A DNA stretch of 17,056 bases from Clostridiales bacterium (GCA_019415985.1 DXYE01000057.1:1-17056); one strand, 5' to 3'; positions 1-7,981 are shown, counted from the stretch's first letter. Notes: a model not told the origin generated them from the sequence alone. Program-made: numbers and translations.

Positions 1-1340
1 TGGAATTTGCCGAAGGGCTGAATGACGAACAGATTCCTGTTTTTGCTATGCGCGAAATCTACAGTGTTTCGCTGGCTGGCACAGACAGAAGTGAATGGAT
101 GACGCTCAACAAGCTCAATTGCAGTTCGCTGTATGGAGGCCGAAGCCGCGCGGGTGTGCATACGATCGCTGACTTGGCCGGCACCAGTGAGGGCTCGCAG
201 CCGTGCCTGACGAGCGAGAACATTTACCAGACTGTAAAGGCAAATGTTCTTTCCAGCTTGGGCGCGCCCAATAATGATGAGCATGTGATAGGCATCTCTC
301 AGATGGATAACAGCAATGCGTGCGGCTGCAGTGAGTGCCGCAAGGTGGTTCAGGAAGAGGGAGCTGCATCCGGTACCTGGATTCGATTCCTGAACAGGCT
401 GCTCTCCGAGCTGAAGCCGGATTACCCGAACCTTTACCTCCAAACGCTGTCATACTCGTATACTAACGAACCGCCTAAGCTGACAAAGCCGGACAGCAAT
501 GTCATCATTGAATACGCGCCATGGTGTTTCTGTTCCCGTCACGCGTTTAATGACGCAAGCTGCAATGCCGTAGAGCCGGGTGAAACAGACGGCTTCCTGA
601 ATGTTAATTCTAAAAGGCAGCTTGAAGAATGGACGAGCATTGCAAACCGCGTATGGGTATACGATTATTCGCTGAACATCTATGATCTTTACGTGCCTTA
701 TGTAAATTATGATGTTGTTCGTGAAAATGCGAAGTTTTTTGCAGAAAGCGGCGTGGAATGCTATTATGTACAGGGACAGATCAACGGTACTCGTACAACC
801 GGTTTCGAAAGCCTGCGCCAATATCTGATTACGAAGCTGCTTTGGGACCCGTATATGACAGACGAGGAATTTGAGGAACATATCCACGAATTCTTTATTG
901 CGTACTATGGTCCGGGCGGCGTACACCTGGAGAAATACTTTGATATGCTGTGCAGCGGTTTTGAGAAGATGTCTGTTGAGCATCTTTATCCGTACAGCCA
1001 CGCATTCGAGATGGTTCGTATTATCGATTTTCTCAATTACGGCGACCAGATAGAGGAATGGTTTGAGCTTGCAGCACTGGAAGCGGAGTATTCCAACCAG
1101 GTAACGCGTATCAATCAGGATAAGCTATCCTTCACGTATTTAAAGCTTTCCGCTGAGTATGACTATGTATATACGTGGGGCGATGAAGAGACACGTGCTC
1201 AGTATGAGGATGAAGTTACTCTTCTATACAGGGAACTGCAGATGAAGGGAATGCCGCTGGCGGAAGGCTGCAATATCGGCGGTACGTTCCGTCTGGATTA
1301 TCCGCCCACAATGTGGAGATGGGCATATTTCAACGATTAG
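1..1340 (+). CDS. DUF4838 domain-containing protein, 5' partial
   Basis: The reading frame is open from the left edge (first full codon at position 3) to TAG at 1338-1340, so the true start lies outside the window and about 445 residues of the C-terminal part are seen. The protein resembles the DUF4838 family of large carbohydrate-associated proteins of gut bacteria, often found with glycoside hydrolases. Supporting features are the stretch GISQMDNSNACGCSECRKVV, matching the family's SQxDN...CxCxxC signature, followed by an aromatic-rich segment (IIEYAPWCFCSRHAF, RVWVYDYSLNIYD) typical of a TIM-barrel-like sugar-binding surface. No signal peptide can be judged because the N terminus is missing. 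The catalytic activity of the family is not established, so no reaction is assigned. A strong terminator follows 32 bases downstream, so the gene ends its own transcription unit and is unlinked to the copper genes. Confidence 0.8.
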   Translation, partial: EFAEGLNDEQIPVFAMREIYSVSLAGTDRSEWMTLNKLNCSSLYGGRSRAGVHTIADLAGTSEGSQPCLTSENIYQTVKANVLSSLGAPNNDEHVIGISQMDNSNACGCSECRKVVQEEGAASGTWIRFLNRLLSELKPDYPNLYLQTLSYSYTNEPPKLTKPDSNVIIEYAPWCFCSRHAFNDASCNAVEPGETDGFLNVNSKRQLEEWTSIANRVWVYDYSLNIYDLYVPYVNYDVVRENAKFFAESGVECYYVQGQINGTRTTGFESLRQYLITKLLWDPYMTDEEFEEHIHEFFIAYYGPGGVHLEKYFDMLCSGFEKMSVEHLYPYSHAFEMVRIIDFLNYGDQIEEWFELAALEAEYSNQVTRINQDKLSFTYLKLSAEYDYVYTWGDEETRAQYEDEVTLLYRELQMKGMPLAEGCNIGGTFRLDYPPTMWRWAYFND

Positions 1341-1372
1341 CACCTCAAATTAAGGCTTAATACACTCAATTC

Positions 1373-1409
1373 AACTTCACTGAGCTTTTAAGCTCAGTGA
1401 AGTTTTTTT
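1373..1409 (+). terminator. Rho-independent terminator of the DUF4838 gene
   Basis: A perfect 15-bp inverted repeat (arms 1373-1387 and 1390-1404, separated only by TT) is followed by a run of seven T at 1403-1409. It sits just after the DUF4838 stop codon on the same strand. In RNA the innermost A-U pairs would open to form a usable loop. Confidence 0.92.
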
Positions 1410-1790
1410 ATTTTATAATGAAAATACGGCTTTACAACAACATTTGCTGGCCAATCTGAATATAATTTTGAGGGGAACGATGTAAAAATGAATGATAAGC
1501 ACAATGAGCTGTTTCTGATCATGCGGATACGAATTACACGACTGTCCTTTCAAGGAATGTAATGTGATGATCAAGATTTTTACATAATAATGATGTAATA
1601 AGTCTTTACGGATCCATCTTCCATACCATGCTATTGGATTGTGTAAGCAGAGCCGAAACAACTATGCCATTTGTCTTTCACGACGAAGCGGAGGAATGCT
1701 GTGACCACATAAGAAAAAGTGAGTCAGCGCTGTTTGAAGGTCGGATTCCCTAAAATCTTTTTTTCTTATGAAAAATTGTGAAAAATAGAC
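1410..1790. other. intergenic region without an intact gene
   Basis: No convincing complete gene is seen. A short plus-strand start (ATG at 1489, MNDKHNELFLIMR) stops at 1559-1561. A reading shifted by one base continues as YELHDCPFKECNVMIKIFT before stopping, which could be the remnant of a decayed short gene. The family is not recognised. The minus-strand frame at 1413-1661 has no ribosome binding site and no family signature. Confidence 0.5.
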
Positions 1791-1792
1791 AA

Positions 1793-1821
1793 TTGACATA
1801 TACCAGCAGGGGGTATATAAT
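1793..1821 (+). promoter_or_regulatory. sigma-A promoter of csoR (and probably copA)
   Basis: A perfect -35 TTGACA at 1793-1798 and a perfect -10 TATAAT at 1816-1821 are separated by 17 bases, predicting a start near 1828 and a leader of about 37 bases before the csoR ATG. Full consensus with ideal spacing implies a strong promoter that needs repression. It is overlaid by two CsoR-type dyads. Confidence 0.88.
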
Positions 1822-1844
1822 ATATATACCCCAGCGGGGTATAT
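1798..1844 (+). promoter_or_regulatory. tandem CsoR-type operators
   Basis: Two dyads lie 26 bp apart centre to centre. Dyad 1 (1798-1818) is ATATACC-N7-GGTATAT, spanning the last -35 base to the first -10 bases. Dyad 2 (1824-1844) is a perfect 9-bp inverted repeat, ATATACCCC-AGC-GGGGTATAT, covering the predicted transcription start. Both fit the GTATACC/GGTATAC-type, G/C-centred operators known for copper-sensing CsoR proteins. The csoR gene begins 21 bases further on. Binding here would block RNA polymerase until Cu(I) releases the repressor. The palindromes are seen directly; binding by this CsoR is inferred. Confidence 0.85.
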
Positions 1845-1864
1845 TTCGAAAGCAGGGAGCTATC

Positions 1865-2173
1865 ATGGATAAAAAAGAGATTTGCGGTTGCCGAGAAAAA
1901 AAGACGGAAAGATCTGAGAATGAACAAAAAAGGTTGATCCATCGTTTGAACCGCATTGAAGGGCAAATACGCGGAATTCGCAGTATGGTAGAAAGAGATG
2001 CCTATTGTACCGACATTCTTGTACAGTCAGCGGCAGTGAACGCTGCGGTCAATGCATTCAACAGAGATCTTATTGCCAACCATATAAGAGGCTGTGTTGC
2101 GCGTGATATTCGCGAGGGAAAGGATGAAGTCATAGATGATCTTTTGGCTGCGCTTCAAAAGCTGATGAAGTAA
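1865..2173 (+). CDS. csoR: CsoR family copper-sensing transcriptional repressor
   Basis: This 102-residue all-helical repressor belongs to the CsoR/RcnR family (DUF156). The core HRLNRIEGQIRGIRSMVE is the family hallmark. The Cu(I)-binding set is complete: Cys48, then His73 and Cys77 in H-x3-C spacing, with 25 residues between Cys48 and His73 as in the characterised CsoR proteins. This points to Cu(I) rather than the nickel (RcnR) or formaldehyde (FrmR) branches. The frame is open further upstream to an ATG at 1778, but that lies inside the promoter. ATG 1865 is chosen because an AGGGAG ribosome binding site precedes it and it follows the operators. An extra N-terminal CGC (Cys7, Cys9) is not part of the usual metal site. 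The product should repress its own promoter and, if transcription reads through, copA. Confidence 0.93.
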   Translation: MDKKEICGCREKKTERSENEQKRLIHRLNRIEGQIRGIRSMVERDAYCTDILVQSAAVNAAVNAFNRDLIANHIRGCVARDIREGKDEVIDDLLAALQKLMK

Positions 2174-2573
2174 AAGCTTGAGATTGTCGAATATATGATT
2201 GCCGGACTTGGTTCATATATAGGCGTTATGTGGAATCTATGCCGAAACGGTATTCACTTTTTATGGAGGAGTGAGGATTTTACGACACAATCCTTGATAT
2301 GAGCGCTCTTTGGAATCGCTTCGTGTAGAAAACGCAGCAGAGAGTCATACATTGGTCATGAAATGGGAAGAATAGGAATCCGAATCTCTTATATATGCGG
2401 CAGTTTTCGTTACACGACAGCTTTCTATGCGTTGGATAGTGCCTGATTTGATAAAGTAAACTTAAATGAGAAGGTCTTCACTTTCTTCGTCCGAGTCAAT
2501 TATGAAGTAAAAGGGATTCTAAAAACTGCTGTATACGGAGCAGCGAACGAAATGGGAGGGATTGCAACCAGAT
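2174..2573. other. csoR-copA spacer with no intact gene; copA ribosome binding site
   Basis: Four hundred bases separate csoR from copA, unusually long for this pair. All three plus-strand frames are broken. A ribosome-binding-site-like GGAGGAGTGAGG is followed by the reading GFYDTILDMSALWNRFV and then a stop, which looks like a fragment of a decayed gene, but the family is not secure. No CsoR-type dyad or convincing second promoter was found, so copA probably depends on the csoR promoter. At the end, GGGAGGG (2554-2560) is the best ribosome binding site for copA. Confidence 0.5.
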
Positions 2574-5132
2574 ATGAAACAGTATACTGTAACCGGTATG
2601 AGCTGCGCAGCCTGTAGTGCAAGGGTTGAAAAAGAGGTATCAAAGGTACCCGGTGTGACAGCCTGCTCTGTGAGTTTGCTGACAAATTCCATGGGCGTCG
2701 AAGGAAATGCATCTCCAAAGGAAATTGTTTCTGCCGTGGAAAAGGCAGGATATGGGGCAGCCTTGAAAGAATCCGGCGGTGTAAAATCAAGCAAAGCGAC
2801 GGAGAACGCAGATGAGGAGCTGCGAGACAGGGAAACACCGTTTCTCACACGGCGTTTGCTTGTATCGCTCGGATTTCTGATCATTCTTATGTATTTTTCC
2901 ATGGGGCATATGATGTGGCACTGGCCGCTGCCCGCATTTTTTGAGGCAAATCCTCTGGCCCAGGGGCTGGTGCAATTGCTGATGACCGTGGCCGTTATGG
3001 TAATCAATCAAAAATTTTTTATAAGCGGCTTTAAAAGTCTGCTGAGCCGCTCGCCTAACATGGATACCTTGGTGGCGCTTGGGGCCGGGGCAGCCTTTGG
3101 ATACAGCGTTTTTGCCCTGTTTGCGATGACTGATGCCCAGGTAAACGGCAATGCAGACGCAGCTATGAACTATATGCACGAGTTCTATTTTGAGTCGGCC
3201 GCCATGATTCTTACCTTAATAACAGTAGGGAAGCTGCTTGAGGCACGGTCTAAAGGAAAAACCACCGACGCGTTGAAGACGCTGATGAAGCTGGCGCCGA
3301 AGACGGCTGTTCTGTTGAGAGATGGCGCAGAGATCACAATTCCAATAGATCAAGTTAAAAAGGGAGATATTTTCGTGGTTCGTCCGGGAGAAAATATTCC
3401 TGTGGACGGTGTCATACTGGATGGGAGCAGCGCAGTGAATGAGTCGGCGCTGACCGGCGAGAGCATTCCGGCTGATAAAACAGTGGGCGACACGGTCTCA
3501 GCCGCAACACTGAATCAGTCCGGATTTATCCGGTGCGAGGCCACGCGCGTGGGCGAGGATACGACATTGTCCCAAATAATTCAGATGGTAAGCGACGCAG
3601 CGGCAACCAAGGCGCCGATAGCCAAGATTGCGGACAAGGTTTCGGGTGTATTTGTACCTGTTGTTATCGGCATCGCTGCCGTGACCGTTGCCGTATGGCT
3701 GATAGCGGGGCAAACGGCGGGATATGCACTTGCCCGCGGAATCTCCGTTCTTGTAATTAGCTGTCCCTGTGCGCTGGGGCTGGCGACACCCGTCGCCATT
3801 ATGGTCGGCAACGGTATGGGAGCGAAAAACGGTATCCTGTTTAAGACTGCAGTTTCACTTGAGGAGACAGGGAAGATACAAATCGTAGCACTGGATAAAA
3901 CAGGTACTATTACATCTGGTGAGCCGCGAGTTACAGATATTCTTCCGGTTTCCGGCATGTCGGAGACAGACCTTCTGACGCTTGCATATGCGTTAGAGCA
4001 GAAAAGCGAGCACCCGCTTGCGCGTGCCATTATACAGGAGAGCGAGCGGCGGGGACTGGCGGAATCCGAAATAACGGATTTTAAGGCATTGCCCGGAAAC
4101 GGTCTAACCGCAAGGTTGCAGGAAAGTCAGATAAGCGGCGGAAACTACGATTTTATCCGTTCACTGACCCAGTTATCCGGTGAAAATGAAATCAATTCTG
4201 CTCTGAAAGAACAATCAGAGCACTTGGCTGAAGCGGGAAAGACTCCGTTGTTTTTCTGCCGTGATGGCTCGCTGTGCGGAATTATCGCGGTAGCGGATAC
4301 CATAAAGGAGGACAGCCCTAAGGCTATACGGGCTATGCAGAATATGGGCATTCGCGTGGTTATGCTAACGGGTGACAACGAAAGGACAGCAAGGGCTATA
4401 GGTGCGCAGGCCGGCGTTGACGACGTCATTGCGGGAGTTTTGCCGGATGGAAAGGAAAACGTCATTCGTGAATTGCAGCGTAGCGGCAAGGTTGCCATGG
4501 TAGGCGATGGCATCAACGATGCACCAGCGCTGACGAGAGCAGATATCGGCATTGCCATTGGTGCGGGAACGGACGTGGCTATTGATGCGGCAGATATTGT
4601 GTTGGTAAAGAGCCGGCTTTCGGATGTGCCGGCCGCGATACGTCTGAGCCGCGCAACACTGCGGAATATACACGAAAATTTGTTTTGGGCCTTTATTTAT
4701 AACGTGATCGGGATTCCTCTGGCGGCCGGTGTATTTATTTCCGTTCTGGGATGGCAGCTTAACCCCATGTTTGGCGCTGCAGCGATGAGTCTCTCAAGCT
4801 TCTGTGTGGTAACCAATGCACTTCGTCTGAATGTTTTTAACATGCATGATGCAAGATGGGACCATAAAATCAAAAACAAGCACCATACGAAAAAGGGTAA
4901 AAAGGAAAAGGAGAATGATACTATGGAAAAGACATTGAAAATTGAAGGAATGATGTGCGGACATTGTGAGGCAAGAGTGAAAAAGGCACTTGAGGCGATA
5001 GACGGCGTGGAACGGGCCGACGTCAGCCATGAAAGGGGCACTGCTGTTGTGACGCTGAAAGAGAAGATTGCAGACGATGTATTAAAAAAGGCTGTAGAGA
5101 CCCAGGATTACCGCGTGACTGACATACGTTGA
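2574..5132 (+). CDS. copA: copper-translocating P1B-type ATPase with C-terminal CopZ-like domain (CopA-CopZ fusion)
   Basis: An 852-residue Cu(I)-exporting ATPase that pumps copper out of the cytoplasm. Motifs in order: an N-terminal heavy-metal-associated domain with GMSCAAC (Cys11, Cys14); TGES actuator motif (294-297); the CPC transmembrane metal site (397-399); the phosphorylation motif DKTGT (Asp441); the P1B-specific HP dipeptide (His480); and GDGIND (644-649). The CPC triplet and HP mark a copper/silver ATPase. After the last membrane helices and a Lys-rich linker (HKIKNKHHTKKGKKEK), a second metal-binding domain occupies 784-852 with MMCGHC (Cys795, Cys798). It is a full CopZ-like chaperone in frame. 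ATG 2574 is preferred over TTG 2562, because the TTG touches the ribosome binding site GGGAGGG and MKQYTVTGMSCAAC is a typical CopA start. Downstream is a terminator. Probably repressed by CsoR through the upstream promoter. Confidence 0.95.
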   Translation: MKQYTVTGMSCAACSARVEKEVSKVPGVTACSVSLLTNSMGVEGNASPKEIVSAVEKAGYGAALKESGGVKSSKATENADEELRDRETPFLTRRLLVSLGFLIILMYFSMGHMMWHWPLPAFFEANPLAQGLVQLLMTVAVMVINQKFFISGFKSLLSRSPNMDTLVALGAGAAFGYSVFALFAMTDAQVNGNADAAMNYMHEFYFESAAMILTLITVGKLLEARSKGKTTDALKTLMKLAPKTAVLLRDGAEITIPIDQVKKGDIFVVRPGENIPVDGVILDGSSAVNESALTGESIPADKTVGDTVSAATLNQSGFIRCEATRVGEDTTLSQIIQMVSDAAATKAPIAKIADKVSGVFVPVVIGIAAVTVAVWLIAGQTAGYALARGISVLVISCPCALGLATPVAIMVGNGMGAKNGILFKTAVSLEETGKIQIVALDKTGTITSGEPRVTDILPVSGMSETDLLTLAYALEQKSEHPLARAIIQESERRGLAESEITDFKALPGNGLTARLQESQISGGNYDFIRSLTQLSGENEINSALKEQSEHLAEAGKTPLFFCRDGSLCGIIAVADTIKEDSPKAIRAMQNMGIRVVMLTGDNERTARAIGAQAGVDDVIAGVLPDGKENVIRELQRSGKVAMVGDGINDAPALTRADIGIAIGAGTDVAIDAADIVLVKSRLSDVPAAIRLSRATLRNIHENLFWAFIYNVIGIPLAAGVFISVLGWQLNPMFGAAAMSLSSFCVVTNALRLNVFNMHDARWDHKIKNKHHTKKGKKEKENDTMEKTLKIEGMMCGHCEARVKKALEAIDGVERADVSHERGTAVVTLKEKIADDVLKKAVETQDYRVTDIR
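4908..4913 (+). promoter_or_regulatory. internal Shine-Dalgarno before the CopZ segment
   Basis: AAGGAG lies inside the copA reading frame, 9 bases before the in-frame ATG at 4923. Sequence and spacing are ideal for initiation. It falls in the Lys-rich linker codons, so part of the resemblance could be chance arising from AAA/AAG/GAG codons. Confidence 0.55.
4923..5132 (+). CDS. copZ: CopZ-like copper chaperone, possible internal translation product of copA
   Basis: An in-frame ATG with its own AAGGAG site would give a free 69-residue protein beginning MEKTLKIEGMMCGHCEARVK. This matches the size and fold of CopZ/Atx1-type chaperones (beta-alpha-beta-beta-alpha-beta, about 68-70 residues) with Cys12 and Cys15 as the Cu(I) ligands. 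CopZ delivers Cu(I) to CopA and to CsoR. There is no stop codon between the ATPase and this segment, so the fused protein is the primary product by sequence. Separate translation is an inference from the start signals. E. coli copA is a known precedent for one gene making both a pump and a chaperone, though by frameshifting and at the other end of the protein. The fused domain itself is certain. Confidence 0.5.
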   Translation: MEKTLKIEGMMCGHCEARVKKALEAIDGVERADVSHERGTAVVTLKEKIADDVLKKAVETQDYRVTDIR

Positions 5133-5203
5133 TCGGTGCTGGAAAATGAGAAGCAGGGACTGCTGGCTTGCAATGAGTCGGCCCGGTCAGGAAGAATCCA
5201 TAC

Positions 5204-5246
5204 AGGAAAACGGTGCAGCCCTTTTGGGGCTGCACCGTTTTCCTTT
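5204..5246 (+). terminator. strong hairpin terminator between copA and the alcohol dehydrogenase gene
   Basis: An 18-bp perfect inverted repeat (arms 5204-5221 and 5227-5244) closes a 5-base loop, TTTTG. The arms end in GGTGCAGCCC and its complement and carry A4/T4 next to the GC core, so U-rich tracts arise in either direction. It lies 71 bases after copA and 86 bases from the convergent alcohol dehydrogenase stop, consistent with a bidirectional terminator. The T tract after the plus-strand stem is short. Confidence 0.85.
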
Positions 5247-5332
5247 GCTTGCTACCGAAGCACTGATAGCCTGCATCTTTTTAAACGTATTCCGTCAATG
5301 AAACGATGAAAACAATAGGTATCGAAACCGCG

Positions 5333-6499
5333 TTACATGCTCGCCTTCAAGATATCTCTGATTTCGTCCTGATTGAGTACCTTGTAACCACCGTCCATAA
5401 TGAATGTACTCCTTGATATACCGTCGAGCATATCCTCGGTAACGCCCAAATCACGAATATTCATAACGAGACCGAGCTCACGCATCCACGTCTCCATACG
5501 TAACAATCCTTCTTCGGCAATCTGCTCGTCTGATTTTCCGTTTTCGTCAATCTCCCATACATTTGTTGCGAATCGCACGAATTTTTTAAGTCCGTAAGGG
5601 CAGATATGGCGGTAATAGGCCATTGAAACAGCTGAAAGCGTCATGCCGTGGGTAGCATCGGTGTACGCGCCTACCGACTGACCGATCATATGCACCATCC
5701 AGTCGGTAGATTTTCCCTTGGCAATCAGTGTATTCAGCGCCCAGGTCGCCGTCCACATAATATTGCTGCGTGCTTCATAATCCGTTGGGTTTGCAGCAGC
5801 AATACGGCTTGCGTGAATCAGCGATTTCATCAGCCCTTCCGCAATGTAGTCGGAGGTATTGTCATCAGTACCTGAAAAATATTGCTCGGTGATATGATTA
5901 AAAATATCGTAAATGCCCGCTACCATTTGATATTTCGGCAGCGTATAGGTGAATGTAGGATTGAGAACAGCAAATTTCGGAAACACATTGTCACCGAACA
6001 CATGGCCTATTTTCAGCTTTTGCTTGTGATTGGTAATCACAGCGCCGCCGTTCATTTCCGAGCCTGTTCCGACCATTGTTAGTACACAGCCCACGGGAAT
6101 AATTTCGTTGTCCACATCCTCCATACGAAGATAATATTTTTCCCATGGGTCGTCTTCACACCAGGCGGACACCGAAACCGCCTTTGCATAGTCGCAGACA
6201 GATCCACCGCCCACCGCAAGAATCAGGTCAACCTTGTGCTCCTTTGCAATCTTGCAGCCCTCATAGAGCTTTTCCACAGTGGGATTCGGCATGACGCCGC
6301 CGTCCTCAATAACAGTTTTTCCGTTTGCTTCCAGAATAGCAATGACCTTGTCGTAAATACCATTCTTTTTTATAGAACCGCCCCCGTAACAGAGCATAAT
6401 ATTTTTGCCGTACTTTGCCAGCTCAGCGTTTAAGCAGGATAGTGAATCCTCTCCGAAATAGAGCTTGGTGGGGTTACTGTAGCTGAAATTTCCTAACAT
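5333..6499 (-). CDS. iron-containing alcohol dehydrogenase (BdhA/YqhD type)
   Basis: A 388-residue group III alcohol dehydrogenase that reduces aldehydes to alcohols with NAD(P)H in the cytoplasm; the family includes clostridial butanol dehydrogenases and E. coli YqhD. Seen in the sequence: dinucleotide-binding GGGSVCDYAKAV (97-108), the GTGSEMNGGAVI segment (144-155), and the four metal ligands Asp198 and His202 (YDIFNHITEQY) and His270 and His284 (HMIGQSVGAYTDATH). Length is typical for the family. The start is fixed by AGGAGG at 6510-6515, 10 bases upstream. That ribosome binding site lies around the TGA stop of the preceding lipoprotein gene, with only 6 bases between the two genes, so translation is probably coupled. 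Substrate and cofactor preference cannot be read from sequence. Given its operon partners, a role in detoxifying reactive aldehydes is a fair inference. Confidence 0.93.
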   Translation of the reverse strand: MLGNFSYSNPTKLYFGEDSLSCLNAELAKYGKNIMLCYGGGSIKKNGIYDKVIAILEANGKTVIEDGGVMPNPTVEKLYEGCKIAKEHKVDLILAVGGGSVCDYAKAVSVSAWCEDDPWEKYYLRMEDVDNEIIPVGCVLTMVGTGSEMNGGAVITNHKQKLKIGHVFGDNVFPKFAVLNPTFTYTLPKYQMVAGIYDIFNHITEQYFSGTDDNTSDYIAEGLMKSLIHASRIAAANPTDYEARSNIMWTATWALNTLIAKGKSTDWMVHMIGQSVGAYTDATHGMTLSAVSMAYYRHICPYGLKKFVRFATNVWEIDENGKSDEQIAEEGLLRMETWMRELGLVMNIRDLGVTEDMLDGISRSTFIMDGGYKVLNQDEIRDILKASM

Positions 6500-6505
6500 A
6501 TGGGT

Positions 6506-7165
6506 TCATCCTCCTAAATTATCCAATTTAAATGTAACTGTAGCATTGCCGCCTCCGAGAGCCTGTGCAAGCCCCGCGGGGTTATCGACACGGCCGAGCG
6601 GAGTATACCTGTAAGTAGTGGAAAAGCTCTCATAAAATAAAACCACGCAGTCCGAGCCGTAAAGCATGAGATCCCCGCTGTTGATCCTGCCGGGGCTGAT
6701 TGAATCGACGGGCAGACTGTTCTCGAGGTAATAATATTTTTCATTGCCGTTTAGTTCGCTCATATTTAATGTAAGCGGAAGTCTGCTGACAAAGGCTTTA
6801 GCTGTTTCGTTGTCATAAAGGGCGGCACTAAAGGTCTTGCCGTTTGCTGTAATATTGACGTATCCCATAACGATTTTTTCCTCGCTCGATACCATAGTTG
6901 GGGATGTTTCCGTTTTCTCGGGCGATGAGAGTGAAGTGGACGGGTTGACGGTTGAACTTGATTGTTCGCTATTCGGTGAAGCTGTATTATTTTCCGTATC
7001 TAAATTTGTATGAGTCGAAGAACTGTTCGGTGTACTTTGTGCAGCTTTGCTGATCTGAGGTGTACTTGCTTGCAAACCGTTATCGTTCTGCTCAATTGCA
7101 CAGCTGGAAAATACCACTATAAAGGCAGCGATACAGGCTGTTATACAAAACAATGCCCGTTTCAT
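6506..7165 (-). CDS. cyclophilin-like domain lipoprotein
   Basis: A 219-residue predicted lipoprotein. The N terminus MKRALFCITACIAAFIVV is a basic-hydrophobic signal, followed by a lipobox-like FSSC with Cys22 as the expected lipidated residue (Phe at -3 is not ideal). Residues about 23-100 form a Ser/Thr/Asn/Pro-rich linker. The last 115 or so match the bacterial cyclophilin-like fold (VNITANGKTFSAALYDNETA, FVSRLPLTLNM, RYTPLGRVDNPAGLAQALGG). Such domains often lie beside flavodoxin and aldo/keto reductase or alcohol dehydrogenase genes in clostridia; their function is unknown. The frame is open to an ATG at 7189, but the start at 7165 puts the signal peptide at the N terminus and avoids overlap with the flavodoxin gene, whose TAG ends one base before. 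Tight packing on both sides places it in one operon with the reductase and the dehydrogenase. Confidence 0.82.
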   Translation of the reverse strand: MKRALFCITACIAAFIVVFSSCAIEQNDNGLQASTPQISKAAQSTPNSSSTHTNLDTENNTASPNSEQSSSTVNPSTSLSSPEKTETSPTMVSSEEKIVMGYVNITANGKTFSAALYDNETAKAFVSRLPLTLNMSELNGNEKYYYLENSLPVDSISPGRINSGDLMLYGSDCVVLFYESFSTTYRYTPLGRVDNPAGLAQALGGGNATVTFKLDNLGG

Positions 7166-7166
7166 C

Positions 7167-7706
7167 CTAAATCGACTTTCCCATTTCATAGGCTTTTTCC
7201 AAAGCTAAGTGACCATCGATTTCGCCCGCATCGTTTACACCGCCCGCAAACACCGTACCCGCAAGCCGCGCCTTGGAAAAACACTCGATCCATCCCTCCA
7301 GTCCACTGATTGCGCGGGCATCTACACCTTCATCATTATCTGCCGCCGTTGATAATAAGTAAACATCTCGGAAATCGTAATCCGCGGAATAAAGGGGATT
7401 GGCACGGTCAAGCATTGTTTTCATCTGTCCCGACATCTCGTAATAGTAAATGGGTGTGGCAAAAACAATCACATCTGCTGTCAGCATTTTACCGACAATG
7501 GTTTCTGCATCATCATGAATAACGCAGCGCCCGGTTTTCTGACAGGCAAGACATCCCCTGCAAAATCCAATTCTCTTATCATACAGACTGATTTTCTCTG
7601 CTGTGTTGCCGCCATCCATCGCACCGTTTAAAAAGGCGTCTGCCAGCCTTTCGGAATTGCCGTTCTTGCGGGGGCTTGTTGAAATGATTAAAATTTTTTT
7701 GTTCAT
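7167..7706 (-). CDS. flavodoxin-family NAD(P)H-dependent FMN oxidoreductase
   Basis: A 179-residue protein of the NADPH-dependent FMN reductase/flavodoxin family. The FMN phosphate loop is STSPRKNGNSERL (10-21) after a hydrophobic first strand. Four Cys (49, 52, 55, 61) lie in CRGCLACQKTGRC, the typical insert of the iron-sulfur-flavoprotein-like subgroup. TPIYYYEMSGQMKTMLDR (84-101) is the conserved flavin-side loop. It should move electrons from NAD(P)H through bound FMN, probably to quinones or other electrophiles; the substrate is unknown. The start is supported by GGAGA at 7713-7717, 6 bases upstream. It heads a tight three-gene set (1- and 6-base gaps) with the lipoprotein and the alcohol dehydrogenase. 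The 275 bases before it (7707-7981) hold no gene, clear promoter or terminator that I can support, so read-through from the DUF3737 gene is possible. Confidence 0.9.
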   Translation of the reverse strand: MNKKILIISTSPRKNGNSERLADAFLNGAMDGGNTAEKISLYDKRIGFCRGCLACQKTGRCVIHDDAETIVGKMLTADVIVFATPIYYYEMSGQMKTMLDRANPLYSADYDFRDVYLLSTAADNDEGVDARAISGLEGWIECFSKARLAGTVFAGGVNDAGEIDGHLALEKAYEMGKSI

Positions 7707-7981
7707 ACAATTTCTCCGTTTCTATTTATTCTAAGAGAGACCGCGATCATACGACTGCTACGAAAGAGAAACATTTCACGATTCAGGCTGTTTTCTCTTT
7801 TGGTGGTATGATTTTGCCTCTTTTTATCAGCAATCGCTTCCCGTAAGCAATATGAAATTGACGCCGGATAAAATTGATAATGTTTTATATCTCGAAAAAC
7901 AATAGAGGCATAACCGCAAAATAATAGACTGAAACAATTTAAATTGCCACCTTATTTACCATTTTCTTTTTCAAGCATCCT

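Noticed and set aside
2562..2573. TTG codon as start of copA, four residues upstream of the ATG
   Set aside because: It begins one base after the GGGAGGG ribosome binding site, too close for initiation. ATG 2574 gives the typical CopA N terminus.
3581..4030. 149-codon minus-strand frame inside copA
   Set aside because: It lies wholly opposite a clearly coding ATPase, has no family signature or ribosome binding site, and is a shadow of GC-biased codons.
7935..7946. 12-bp palindrome CAATTTAAATTG between the DUF3737 and flavodoxin genes
   Set aside because: It is AT-only at its centre, short, has no T tract and sits in AT-rich DNA, so it is likely chance rather than a terminator or operator.
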